From Nymphaea colorata (lineage: Eukaryota; Streptophyta; Magnoliopsida; Nymphaeales; Nymphaeaceae): 64,000 nucleotides of DNA. The translations under genes and the position numbers were made by a program. The stretch is from contig NC_045150.1 of assembly GCF_008831285.2 (NCBI RefSeq), forward strand, positions 14,691,362 to 14,755,361. The letters are read 5' to 3'. This document shows, piece by piece, positions 22,788 to 35,059 of this stretch (the first letter of the stretch is position 1; every line of letters starts with the position of its first letter). The notes under the pieces are model-generated. The model did not search any database and had not been told where the DNA came from. It worked only from the letters and a program-made list of their open reading frames with translations.

Positions 22788-23125
22788 TGTTGAAATGGGA
22801 TAAAGAAAGAGAACCAAGAAACAAACACTGATTTTTATGTGGCTCGGTCCATAGACATATATCCACGATGAATGCTAGAGCAGTTGCTCCTTTGATTTTC
22901 CCTGTTTCCTTATTTTCTTTCTTTGCTTTACATGTATATATACGATACATGAGGAAAGCAAAAGACAATGCATACGATCATTGGTACACTTTACATACAA
23001 AACTCAAAATTATCGAGGAAAGAATGTCAGTAACGTATATTGCAGCAATTTTTCCAATGTTCAAATCGATTTCAATAAGGCAAGAATGAGAATGATCCAT
23101 TGAGCATGCTGCGCTAGATGTAACA
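22788..23125 (-). mobile_element. Copia 5' LTR, arm 1 (338 bp)
   Basis: On the - strand the LTR starts TGTTACATCT and ends TTTCAACA, giving the canonical TGTT...AACA termini, directly followed by the primer site. The arm 2 copy (63,063-63,400) has the same length. Only this 5' LTR is present because the element is truncated, so LTR-LTR dating is not possible here. Confidence 0.88.
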
Positions 23126-23650
23126 CCCACTTTCAACATCATGAAATTCATAATTCCTCTTCTGATGTAACAGATTTCGACCTTTCTTTATCCGTTTCCC
23201 TCTTTCTCTCCCACAATCTGTCGACCTCTCTTTATCTATCAATCCTGCTTTGTCACTTTTACCTTCTCCTCCTCCTTCTTGGTTCAGAGAATGCCAGATC
23301 GTGTGCTGTGTCCTCTCCACAATGAAACCCAAAGATTTCCCACTAAAAGTGTCTATCTCTCATTCTCGATTGCTCGACCAAGAAGCCATTTAATGCCAAC
23401 GCCATCACCTCATTGCACAAACCCAACATGCCCACCGCATCGTGCAGGGTCTCTACCTTCCCCATCAGTGACCCAACTTGCAGTCTGAATGGCATCATCT
23501 CTTCACCTCTTCTACCCCAACCAGCAGCCTCCAAGCCTTCACCACAACCCGTAGTGCACCACCATCACTCTTCATCCCCTATCTGCCCCCCAACATGTTA
23601 TCCACTGTCAAGCTTGTAGTAGGTGCATGTGGAGAGTAAATGTCTATTTT
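23126..23650 (-). other. Unrecognised ORF fragment, conserved in both arms
   Basis: The - strand frame 23,343-23,534 includes LQVGSLMGKVETLHDAVGML, then GLCNEVMALALNGFLVEQS, then a stop after RDRHF; the same frame continues beyond the stop with WEIFGFHCGE. Arm 2 (62,643-62,930) keeps the frame with few changes and the same stop. It looks protein-like and may be a captured gene piece. I cannot name the family. Confidence 0.35.
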
Positions 23651-26170
23651 GAGGTTGAAGATTCATAGTAATTAAAAACAAGCAAAAAAGAGTCGCACAA
23701 TCATCCCCTGCTGCTGCTCAATGGATTAATTTGGTAGAAAGAGATGGATAATCCTCCTCTATTCTTCTTCTACTTACCAGATGATCATTCTCCAAATAGG
23801 TCGATTTGAAGCCTTGCAACCAGAAACAATCTATTCATGCAAATGTTTAATCATAGTGTTTCTCTCCCTGCAAAGAGCTGATCTCTTTCTTGCACAATAA
23901 CACTGCGATCATTTTGCACAAGAGAAGATCTATGGGGATTGTCAGGCATTTCTTCATATTCATGTTGGTAGAACTTTTTTATTATTTTCTCCTAGTGATT
24001 GGACACTTGACCTTCTTTTTTTTTTCTTTTGCTTTGAGAAAGAGTGAAACTAGAGATGGGGATCGTTTTTCACCATTTTTTCTCATGTTATCTTAGATTG
24101 TCGATTTTCTTTATCCATTTTCCTTTGTCTTAATAAAAGAAAAAACAATTAACACGACATGGAAAGCATGAGGCAGGAGATTGAAACCTACACATCACTC
24201 AATTGGCTGCCTTGATCCAAGACAATCCATTTTCAATCAACATGAAAAAGTTTGTATTATAATTTCTGTAAAAACTTTTCAAGGAAGTAAGCGATAGGGT
24301 GGTTCTACACCGAAGTTTTCAAATTTCATATACTAAATCTCTAAGATCAGTGTTGATTTGGAGAGCAATTTGTTGATATGTTTGCATTCCCAAAATTTAC
24401 TTTGATTTTTGAATTGCTTCGGCAATATAAAATTTTATTTTTGAAATGAGAGAGAGGGAATCACCCGTCTGTATGAAGATTGATTGTTCTAGGGATGTTT
24501 ATGAGGATAACCAATCCAATGGCTATACTTATTCTTGATGCATTTCACTTTTGCTTAAAAATCTTTTTCATTCTAAATATGGTGTGGTGTTTGGAGAAAA
24601 TGTTGAAGATTTGATGTTTCAAATTTTTTAGAAAGTTTTAAAGAATCATTTAAGAGCATAATCCATTTTGATTTGAGAGATTTTGAATTGAGAAATCTTT
24701 GCAAATATTATTTGGAAACCTATGGAAGATAATATGGGTATTTTAAAGATCTTTTTTTAATGTTGATTAGTGTCCTCTTAAGAACTTAAGTAAATTTAAG
24801 ATTTTCCTCTAATTCGGTATTACATCGCTAGAGCTCCATTTCATGTTACTTAAATTCTTTTAGAGAAATGCATGTTATTATTTGTGAATTTCCCAAGTGC
24901 ATGTGAATGTATGAATGGATTGAACTTATATAATTGGAAGCAAATCCTTCATTCCTACTATAACATTTATGTAAAAGTATTTTTACCATCACATATACAT
25001 GTAAGTTTCCCACTTTTATTTACATAATTGTCTTCAATATTCTTATGAAGAGAGCCAAAATTTTGAAAATGGAATGAGGTTGTAGACTATTAAGCATGAT
25101 TCTAATATTAGATCATTAATTGAGTTTTGGTCTCAATGAAGTTGATAAACAAATATTAAAATCCTAGACCTTAGGGAAGAGGTGTTTGAGAAAATGTGTT
25201 TGAAAAAATTGAAAGAAATGAAAAGGAAATAAAGAAGAAATGATTCTTAGTAATGTCTTAATTTTTAAAAGAGAGAGGTGCATATATGTATACATATATA
25301 TAGTCACATGTATACATATATGAAAACTTATAAAAGAAAGATTTTAAATCTAATAGAAAGAGAGAGGTAGAAGAAGATTTTTTTAGAGAGAGATATTTTA
25401 GAGAGAGAAAATAAAATGCACATATAAATTCATTTATATGTATACGTATATAAAAAATTGTAAAAGAAAATGTTAAACTATAGGGAAAAGAAGACAAAGA
25501 GAGGTAATTATGTGTATGTTGGTAGAAGAAGTTTTTTTTTAGAGAGAGAGATTTTAGAGAGAGAAAATGAAATGCACATATAAATTCATTTATATGTATA
25601 CGTATATAAAAAATTGTAAACGAAAATGTTAAACTATAGGGAAAAGAAGACAAAGAGAGGTAATTATGTGTATGTATAAGTATATGACACGTATATACAA
25701 ATATGCCTTTATGAATGTTGAAATCAAGAAATAACTTGAAAAATATCTAACTTCGGTTTTTCTATATAAGTCGATGAGGAACTTGGGCTCATGCAAGAGG
25801 CCAAATTAAGTTTCTGAAGCCTCATTGAAGATGGTTCTTGCTTTCAAAATTCTTTTGGAAACATGAATCCAAATATTTTTATACGTGAGCATAAATAATA
25901 ATCATTTCATCTATTACAAGGAAATGGAGAGCAACATAAAAAAGCTCTTATCGGGATCCATATTCGGGTGATTTCAGGAAGATGCATTTTTTAACATGTA
26001 CACTGAAGGGCTTTTTCAAGTTGGACAAATCCTAACATCAAAATCAACATAATAATGAAGAAATTCCAACCCAAACGCTCATTCTTATTGTTTATTTGCA
26101 TATTAATTAAAAAAATTAGTTTACTATGCGTGAACATCATCTTAAACATGAACAATTAACAACATGAACG
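23651..26170. other. AT-rich non-coding part of the arm
   Basis: No ORF resembles a protein. It is mirrored at about 60,085-62,580. The only internal structure noticed is the 156-bp tandem duplication at 25,385-25,675. Confidence 0.6.
25385..25675. repeat. 156-bp tandem duplication, arm 1
   Basis: Two successive copies contain AATGCACATATAAATTCATT (at 25,415 and 25,571) and GGGAAAAGAAGACAAAGAGA. The same two-copy state exists in arm 2 (60,571-60,882), so the duplication predates the separation of the arms. Confidence 0.9.
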
Positions 26171-26194
26171 ATTGACAAAGTCCTATCATGTAAA

Positions 26195-27105
26195 TTAATC
26201 ATTTCAATTCAACAGGATGGTTCACCTTTTTTTGACTTCTCCATCACTAAAAGTGAAAGTGTGGTGGAAGAATGAAATAACGTGACAGCTCTATGCCTTT
26301 TCAGTTCTTATGCATGTCTAAAGAGAGAGAGAGAGAGGGAGCGAGAGCAAACAGAAAGATGGGAATTCCTTCCGGCAATAGCTAGTGTTGATCGACGATC
26401 ATGAAGATTCATGAGGACCGTGGTGTAGGTACTGTGAGTAGCTTTAAAATAGGGAAGTTAAGTTGGCCGATCAAGGGCGTCTTTCAAATGTGGTGTCATT
26501 AGCATATCAGTTTTCTACATGCTTTTGTGGTTGATGCTGATTTGTGTTGAAGTTGGTGATATACGTGAGAGACTTCCTACATGAAAAAGGATGAAAAGTA
26601 GTGGAAACTTGTTATTTTGCTTGAGGAGTCATATTTAGCACTTGGTAAGTCCTATAAAAAAGACATCAATTGCTTCTGATGTAACAGATTTGGATTTTTT
26701 CTGGTTGTCATGGTGTTCATAATTCCTGTTCTTCCTTAGCCACCATATTTCCATGGGAAACACAATCTTCCAACTTCAGATACGTATTTTGACTTTAGCC
26801 TTTTTATTCCACCTCTTAAGTCTGCGTCTCTGCCACCAAGTCTGCAACCTTAATATCAAGGATGATTGAACTGTCATATAATGTATATTAATGGTTCTAT
26901 TCAACAGGGTGGCTCCTTTTTTTTGGCTTTCCTTCCACTGAAAGTGAAATGTGGTGGAAGCAAGAAACAAAGTGACAGCTCATGCCCTTTGAGTTCTCTT
27001 GCATGTAGAGATAGAGACAAAGAGAGGGAGAGAGGAAAAGAGATGGGAATTACATGTTTTATTCTTATTTTAAATAGTAGTTTGTGCCGCCGAGTGGGAG
27101 AGAGA
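26195..27105 (+). repeat. Composite block S, left half, arm 1
   Basis: Aligns with 17,755-18,480. The paired motif CCACTRAAAGTGAA, then GTGGTGGAAG occurs near 26,240 and 26,935. A short GA tract of 16 bp lies at 26,322-26,337. The block is interrupted at about 27,105, where the 3.6 kb insert begins. Confidence 0.75.
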
Positions 27106-30100
27106 AATTAGTTAAACTGGCACCCCCAAGTAATTTTAAAGGAAATGGAACATAGATTAAACAATATGCAAACTGTTAAGCTCAAAGAAATAAGATACAA
27201 AAATACAATTGGCCTCATAGATGGCTCATTGTTTGAAATTATTGGGTTGTACAAAAGGGTGAGCAATAAGCCGAGTACTGTTCGCATCCCACCCCTTTCT
27301 CAAAGGGGGTCGAAATGCGAATCAGCAAAGTTCTTTAAAAATTGAGGTTTTGAAGAAAATATTTCAAGAGAAAGGGATCCGCCCATCGGTACGAGGTCCA
27401 ACCGTTCCTACCACCTTTAACAGGGGTAATTGGACCAAGGACGAAGGATCACTTGCATCATGCACGAGTTATTGATGCAAATCCTATCTGCTTGTGCATT
27501 GAGATTTTGGATTCCAGAACCAAAATTCATTTTGAATAAGTGACTTGAACTTGTTTTGAAAATGAATTTGGAGATTGGAGAGTTTTCAAGTTAACCATGC
27601 CGAGGCCAGCCTGCAATGTGGCTGAAGGATAGGGGCCATTGCTGCGGCAGCGGGGCAGCTAACCATGCTGAAGGTGTCGACCACGGCGCCCACGCGTGTT
27701 GGGTCAAGTGCACGCGAGTGGGTGGCACCACAAGGCACCTAGGCGAGGTTGAAGTACCAACTCTTGGATTCCCTTTAGGCAACACTCATGTGGCTGCAGT
27801 GGGAGGTGAGCGTGGAGCAGCAAAGGCTGAAAGGAGAGAGTCTGGCTGGAGCTGAGTTCCGTGGAGATTGAAGATCAGAATAGTGGACCACAACTCGGTT
27901 TAGGCCAGATCAAAGTGGATGTCGAAACGTTTACCAAAACAACAGAGCAGCCTAGGCCAAACCTAGGTAAGTTACCCCTTGGATTCACAACTCTGAGAGC
28001 TTTTGGAGCGGTCGCAAATGGATCAACATCCGTGCCCATGTTTGATTTGCTTTAGCACTTTGTTTTAGTTGCTTTTGGAACGTCTCAGTTTGAGACACTT
28101 AGAATCGTTTTGCATTTGTCTCATCTCAGGTTAGAGCTTTAGAACCGAGACACTTTTGATGTATATAAGTCTTTTACAAAGGGGAAACCCTAAACACATT
28201 TTATGCCAATGAAGAATTGAGTATCGTTTTCACTCTCCTTCTCCACGTGGGGATTGTCTTCTCCACTTGTTCTCAACCGACGGTGGCCAGAGCTCTTCTC
28301 CAACCCCAACCGGCATGGTTGGAGCTCTTGTTTCACCCATGGGCTTCCTCTTTCTCTTCATCTTCTCTCTATGAAAGTCCTTTCTTCCATAGCCGAGTGG
28401 ATTCAAGGTTGTAGATCTTGTGAAGGGGCTACCAGCGACCGCCTTCAATGGTTCTTCATACCACCTATGTATCCCAACCAGCAAGGTATTATTCAATCCA
28501 CGGTGCATTCGTCCTAACCACAAGGACGTTTAGAGGCTGGGATTGATCTATGGGAAGGCTGCATAGGAGAATGATGTTCAACACTTGGGTGATTTCTTCC
28601 TATGTAGGATCGACGACCGGCATCCTTTGAAAATAGGCAAGTACCCATTCTCCCCTTGGTACTTCCATTTGAAGGTTGTTCTATAGATCTGAATGAACTA
28701 GCCCTAAGGCACACGATCTGGCCCATCTTGCATGGTCCATGGGTTTTAAAATGCAAAACTAGTTGTAGATCCTAGATCGGGTGAAGGAAAAATCTGCTTA
28801 CGGACGGTGCGGTTCTATCCTTTCCACGGGGAAGTTCTACATCGGAATCTTAAGGCTGAACCCTGAGTTTGATCGAGACATCTCTAACCACCGACAGCCC
28901 TCATTCAACATTTGTAGTGGAAAAGAGATTCGGGAGAAAGCTGTCATTCGACGGCCATCGAGATCCTATTCTTCAGTTGGATCTAAGCTGCTGGAACCGC
29001 CACAGCCACAGCTAGAACAAGGGGCAGGTTCCAACAAAACTGGTGTGTGAAGTCATGCATATCAATTTGGATGCCCATTAGTTTGGCTGTGCGTCGGCAA
29101 CTTTCTGGCCACACCTCACCAAAACAGCTAGCCATTGCCCCGAAAACATTCTAGGATTGCCCATGGATTATAACCACCATATTTTCTTAAGGTGTAATTT
29201 GTAAAGGGCAGTTCTGGCTTTTCATTGAGAGCTCATGCTAGGCGTTGAGAAACCCAAGCCGCCAGCCACATTTTGCAACTCTCTCACTGCCAGAATTATT
29301 GGATGGAGCAGCCTCCCTCGAGCGCCAACAGTCCTCTTTGTAATGGTCCACCACAAAGGCAAGTCCCCCTCTAGCGTGTCCTACTCCTATGCATTCCAAA
29401 AAGGTAGGAGCCAGCCACCTCCACGCGCTTCCCCTTTCCCCACTTTCCATAACCGCCCCAGGATCCTAGCCCGTGATCTCTTAGCTCCAAAACAAGAAAC
29501 CTTCCATGCGCCATTACCCCTTGCCATATCCAACTCTTCATTCCCCCACGCGCTTTCCAACTTCTCCACGTGCCATACCTTTCCATAACGGCCCCTCGTC
29601 CTTCCTATCCATTACTCACAACTCTCTTGCCATAATCCACGGCCACCTCATCACTAGCCGTTGCCAATGTGAGACTTTCCTAAAGTAGAGGAAGTGTCGC
29701 CACTTTGCGCCAACCGACCCTAACACCTAATCATCCATCATTCCCATCCTACCCTTGCCCTTTAGACTTAACCTCACTGCATGCCACCTACATATTAGCC
29801 ATACCTGAACCTACCTCTCTTAACCACAACCGAGCCTAGCATTTGGTCGAGCCCAGACAAGGTCACATCAGAACCAGCTCAGCTCAACCCAACCAAGACC
29901 CTCCTACTTATCCTCACCAAGGCGGACCCCTCTATGGCAGAATCAAGGAGTGCCTTCACCTTCGAGGCAACCGAGCCTCTATCCACTGGAGCCTACTCAT
30001 CACCAGCAAGGAGTGCCGTAGCTGAGAAGGATATCCCTCTCGTATTCCAGCAGCAATCGGCAGAAGCTTTCACTTCCCTCGGCCAGGTGGGCCGAGTCCT

Positions 30101-30748
30101 TCATCCTTGGTTGCTGAAATACTCGAGGGCAGCACCAAGCTGCCGGTTCTCAACTGAGTCCTTTGCTGCCCTAAGCCGGGACTGACTGGCAGGTATACTT
30201 CTTCCCTCCGTATAACAATGGGATTCTTTGGGTCTTTTGCTTTATACCCGGCAATAGCCTTGGCATCCACAGTGGTACCTTGGAGGCACAAGTGCCGAAA
30301 ACATGACCGTGGGCTGCCTGACCACCTATGGGCTTGGGTATGGTTTGGCCGTCCTAGGCATGTATGAGAGGATGTGTTGGATGTGCTTCTTTGAATGGTT
30401 TGTTGAGTGAGGAGAGATACTCATGTATTGATCGCGCTTGTACTAGCCTCACAACCTTCTAGCAATTTGTAGTAGGTTCAAGCTTTTGGGTGGGTAACCT
30501 CTCCTGTATTTTACTTCCCAAGGATTTTTGACCCGGGGTTGCTGTCCGGCTGGGTATTCATCTTGTAAATAACTTGTTTTTAGTTTTGTCCAACGGCTCT
30601 TCCGAGAGATCTTGGGAGAGGATCGGCATCTGGCAGAGGTCTTGGTCGATGCCGGGTCTCGTCCTAACAGGCACCCAACCCATATTGAGTCGGGGCCAAG
30701 GGCAGCCTTTTGACCCTAGGGCCGACCCAATAAATACTTTCCTCGTAA
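27106..30748 (+). mobile_element. Unclassified ~3.6 kb insert in block S, arm 1
   Basis: The segment separates two halves of S that are contiguous at 17,700-20,190. Its left boundary follows GAGAGAAATTAG and its right boundary precedes TGTTTTAGCAAAAG. It is noticeably richer in G+C than its surroundings. It holds a TATA motif (28,162-28,169) followed by CCCTAAACAC, a C-rich stretch (29,380-29,700) and a G+C-rich end (30,600-30,740). The ORFs are short and not conserved with the arm 2 copy: for example MGFFGSFALYLAIALAS is open at 55,709-55,900 but frameshifted here. No gag, pol or transposase motif was recognised. It could be a non-autonomous LTR-type element (LARD), a captured genic segment, or several insertions. 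The insert-free copy has an unrelated ~20 bp at the junction, so the insertion was not perfectly clean. Confidence 0.55.
28162..28169 (+). promoter_or_regulatory. Possible TATA box inside the insert
   Basis: TATATAAG is followed about 35 bp later by ACCCTAAACACATTTTATGC, a layout like a plant core promoter or LTR U3/R junction. It is conserved in arm 2 at about 58,082-58,090. Inference only. Confidence 0.35.
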
Positions 30749-30784
30749 GACCTGTTTTAGCAAAAGAAGTGAAGTATGCAACTT

Positions 30785-31035
30785 TAGTTTGAAAGCGGAG
30801 AGTGCTTCAGTACATAATGGATCCTTCATGTCCCTTTTTCAACAGTACCAAGGAGTAATCAGTCATGACATAATCAAGATGGTTGAACTCTTCTTTGGAA
30901 TAAGAAGAATGGTGAAGAAGTTTAACAGCACTGTGATTGTCCTGATTCTCAAGATAAAAGGAGCTACAAGTGTACAGCAGTAGCGACCTATTTCCCCATG
31001 TAACTTCTTATATAAGGTCATTTCAAAGTGCTCGA
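30785..31035 (+). pseudogene. LINE reverse transcriptase fragment, arm 1
   Basis: Reads KAESASVHNGSFMSLFQQYQ, then MVKKFNSTVIVLILKIKGAT on the + strand, the same RT palm-start region as at 18,520-18,835. It is cut shorter on the right (joined at GTGCTCGATGGAGGG). Part of block S. Confidence 0.72.
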
Positions 31036-31764
31036 TGGAGGGAAAGTAGGATAAAAAGGAAAAGAATAGAAAGGAAAAGAAAGGAATTGTGGAGAAAGGG
31101 AGAAGAAACAAAATGAAAGAAACAAATAATTATAAAAGCTTGTTTGAATAGAAAGGAAATGAATTGTTCAAGCCATGCTTCTTTAGACTGCATTATGGAA
31201 AAAAAAGAAAGAATTTAAGTTGAATAAAGAATTTAAGCTGGTTTACAATAAGACCCCAAACACTCTAGAACTTATTATGCAAGTAAAATATATTTGATTC
31301 AATTATACGGCTGGATTCCAGGGGTTGCATAAACCTATTTTATATGTAGCATAACGTTTATTATATATATATATATATATATATGTTTTACTTAAATGAC
31401 CTTTAAATAATTTATCACGTTAAAAATTAATAATGAAAGATAAACTTTAGCAATGGAGTACTTAATGTAAAAGGCCAAGCAAACCAAATATGTTTATGAC
31501 CTCAGGGTTTATCTATGCAACCATTAAAATGTGTGAAGGCCTTAATCCAAGAAATCCATTGATTTCCTACATCCTATTGATAGGGACCCTTAAATAACTT
31601 GATAAGATACAATAATGGTTTCCATAAATTATTTCTTACCATTCATATTTGCATCTCATCAATGATTTCCAATTTTGATTGCAAATTGAAAATGTCATGC
31701 TATCGTTTAACAAGTAAAGTCCAGTTTTTCATGCGAATGGAACTAATAGATAAGGAGAACACCA

Positions 31765-31939
31765 GTGTCAGAGCTAGAAATTTCTGATTGAGGGGCATTC
31801 TAAGTTTAAATTTTAAACTTGAAGGGGCACTCATATGAAAAAAAAAAAAAACTAAATTCAATTATGTTTACATATGTAAATAAGGCAAAATTTGTAGGCT
31901 GATGTCGGTAATTGCCCACACCAGATGTAGCTCTGCCAC
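31765..31939 (+). mobile_element. MITE-like element M1, arm 1 copy
   Basis: The left end GTGTCAGAGCTAGA (31,765) pairs with the right end TGTAGCTCTGCCAC (31,926-31,939) at 12 of 14 positions. Non-coding. Confidence 0.65.
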
Positions 31940-32674
31940 GGAGACCACCTCGAGCCACAGATTACTGATTACCTCTTCATGGTTCACCACATGGAAAATG
32001 CAGTTGTCATTTGTCATACCATAAAAATATTTTGGAGATGAATGTTTCAGTTTGTTTGACTATCTTGGAAGGTTTGAAGTGAACAGATGAGGAATTGTGG
32101 CTGCCGGAAGAAAAAACTTGCTTTTTGAGAGTGACCCTAGCACCATTAATAACCATTATTTTGAATTTGCAATTGCTTTTGAATTTTGACAATGACACTC
32201 TGAGCAGTAGTGATCATCTCAGGAATTTGATGTGAAAGGATGGAGGCCTCATTGTGGCCTACTCCTTTTGAACATTGAAGAAGGTGAGCCTGCATATGCT
32301 GGTGAGGACGTTCCACTTGAAGGGGATGAAGACAATGAAGCAAAATGAGTTTGAATATTATAATAAAGGTGAAGAAGATGAATAGATAGGTTGCTTATTT
32401 TAATTGTTTGATAATATGATGTAAAAACAGTAAAACATATATTGTAAGTCTTTAAGACCTCAATTTTTATCATCTTAATCATGTCATTATCATTATGTCC
32501 ATAGATGAAGATTTATGAATATTTATTATGTCTGTGATATTGTAATGAGTTCTTTTATATAGAAAACATTTTTCTAGATTTTTTCTGAATTATTGCTATT
32601 TTTAGGATTTTTTTAGTTGCTAACAAATTACAAAAATAAATTTACAATATGCTTACAATACCTTACCATACAAT

Positions 32675-32972
32675 ATGCTTACAAGACCCTCAAAAGAGCC
32701 GTTGTCGAGGGGGCTGGCAAAAATTGAGCAGGAAAATAAAGCTACTACTGTCAGGGAGGTTGTTCCATATGAAGAATTGATATGGAAATTTGGTGCAGAA
32801 AGGCAAGAAATTGTAGGTGGATGGGTTGATAGAAATCCGGTTGTTTCCAAGTCGTACTTCAGATAGAAATTAATTTTTAATAATGATTAATTTTAACATT
32901 TAATTAAGAACTTTATTTTGAGTTGCAGGTTGGGAAGGCACGAAAGGAAAAGAAAATATGGATGAAGTTGAG
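32675..32972 (+). other. Exon-like fragment at the inner end of arm 1
   Basis: The + strand frame 32,675-32,866 includes LSRGLAKIEQENKATTVREV, then VPYEELIWKFGAERQEIVGG, then DRNPVVSKSYFR. It is followed by an AT-rich gap and, after TTGCAG at 32,928, by VGKARKEKK. The arm 2 copy (about 53,242-53,460, - strand) preserves the peptide. The layout of open block, AT-rich interval and AG acceptor resembles two exons, but the family is not recognised and no start or stop context is present. Confidence 0.4.
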
Positions 32973-35059
32973 ATTTTTATTCCAATTTAAATGATTTAAA
33001 ATTAAATATTGATTATAAGAGTGTTTGACTCTTAGAAAATGATGAAATTCAGTTTGACTCCATGTGAACTAAACATCCAAGTCGGCAAAAAGCATGTGCC
33101 ACATGCTCTCATTCATGTCATGGAATTCTAATAACTTTTCTTTCTCCCCAAAATCAAGCTAAATTGCAAATTCTTGTGCTAAAAAATCCATCCATTTCTT
33201 GGATTATTAAAACACTTTTGATTTTGTTCTTTAGGGTATATAAAGATTAGGGTCTTAAGTATGATTAATGGCTGGGTTTCTTTACGTAGGGAGATTGAAA
33301 ACTGGTTTCTAATCCCCTCTACCGCCCTTGATCAATTAAAATAAAAAAGACACAAATTAAAATGACTTTTAAATGAAAGGAAATAAGAGAACACTCAAGC
33401 TGGTTTATCTTTAATTTCACCATGCAAAGGTGGAGCACTTTTATAAGAATGTGTCTGTCTATAATTGGCATTTATATTATATATACTATAGCAATCCTCT
33501 TTCTCACGTGGAAATCACTGATTCATGCATGCATCATGCGTTGATATATACATTTGATTTGTGGCTTTTTCTTTAGCAGAACGTCATTCCCAACAATGAA
33601 AAATATGAAAATAAATCCTTCCCATGAGTGCTGGAATTAAAAATAAATAGCAACAAACTGAAATAGAAGAAAAATGGATTGGAATTACCTACTTTATGGT
33701 CGGTCTTGATGCTTGATCTTCCTCTTTGCTTGTTTTCTAATTCAAGCAATCCTAAGCAAGAATCCAAACTTGGATTCAAGCTTAGCAAAGTGACAAGAAG
33801 AATGGCTTACTTGTTGGAATTTGCAGTGGGGAAGAGAGAGCTTCTCACCATGAAAATCCTAAGTAAGGTTTCACTTAAGCAACCTAACTTGGCAAAATCA
33901 ATAAAGAGAATAGGGGAGGGAAGGGGGCATGGATGATTTTTTTTTCTCCTCCTTGGCTTTTCCTTCTAGCTCATTGCTGCAGCAATTTGATGAAGAGATC
34001 AAAAATACTAAGCTCTAAATGTTATTGAATAATAACAATTGAATTTAAATTTGAATAAATTTTGAAAATTTTATTAAATTTGGCTTAAAAAGGTATTTTC
34101 ATCCATAATTTGATTGAAAATGGATCTCAATTGAATCAAAATTTGGTTCTAAATATTGAATTTCAATTTTTTGATTTATATATTTGACAAATTAAAATGT
34201 ACATTTTCCTTTCATCAAATCGCAATTTAAGTTTTGAAATCTCAATTTGATTATAGAAGGGCACAATTGTCTAAATTAGTCAAATTTGACCAAACAACCA
34301 AAGTCGAAGCTCATTTGCAAGCTGATGTTGATTTGATTGAGATAATTTCGATTGAGCTAAATTGTACTTTGACTGAGTAAAGTAACTGTGAAGAGATATT
34401 TTTGAAAGGAAGAAGTGCGTAACCCCTTGGGGGCTTTTGACCACATGACCTAGGTGGCACTACATGTGGGTCCCACACATCATTCTAGACCGAATTAGAT
34501 ATAATTCTCAGATTTAAATCAAAATTTGAATTTTGCAATCAGATGTGGATTTCAAATGACATTGGTAATTGGATTGGGATTTCAAATTCTAATTCGAATC
34601 CAGTTTGGACTCATAATCCTATGTTAGGATTCGTTTCATGAGTCAAATTCATGATTTGAATTTAAATTGTTCTTTAGATTCGAAATTTGCTTTGAAATTG
34701 CATTTTTTCGTTTTTTTTTTGTAAAATTTTGACATTGCTCCAATTCTGATGTTGAAAAATTTGAGTTTTTAACATCGAGTCCAGCCATGAATATAATCCA
34801 ACTTAGAAATGAATTATTTATTATAGGAACAAAAGTTCTATACTTTTGTCACCTATAAGTACAATGGGGTTTTATTTGGTCATAATTGTGTATTCGTGGT
34901 TATTGTAGGTTTAGCTCTCTCCCCCCTCCCCCCCACCCTCTTGTGGATCTAAATGTTAGAATATTAGAAATGACACATTTTGTATATCTTTCAATATCAA
35001 TTCTCTTAGTCTGACCACATTCAATCATTTTGAGGTTTCTTCTGTGTGAAACTGTTCTC
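32973..35059. other. AT-rich spacer, nothing recognised
   Basis: Between arm 1 and D1 copy 2. It is rich in AATTTGAATTT-type words at 34,030-34,700 and has a polypyrimidine tract at 34,916-34,941. No protein-like ORF was seen. Confidence 0.5.

Larger units (their letters stand above)
22188..32972 (+). repeat. Large inverted repeat, arm 1 (~10.8 kb)
   Basis: The whole segment reappears reverse-complemented at 53,092-64,000, collinear through all sub-blocks: copia gag, 338-bp LTR, ORF fragment, AT-rich stretch with 156-bp tandem, S block, 3.6 kb insert, LINE fragment, MITE M1 and exon-like fragment. By eye the arms agree at most positions, with scattered substitutions and several small indels. 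The outer end of the match may extend beyond the window, because arm 2 is cut by the window edge. Confidence 0.93.

Noticed and set aside
25385-25675. CRISPR-like or satellite array
   Set aside because: Only two tandem copies of a 156-bp unit, without short direct repeats and spacers; this is plant nuclear DNA.
29235-29690. Several overlapping ORFs in the C-rich part of the insert as a gene
   Set aside because: Open frames appear on both strands at once, as expected from composition, and no domain is recognisable.
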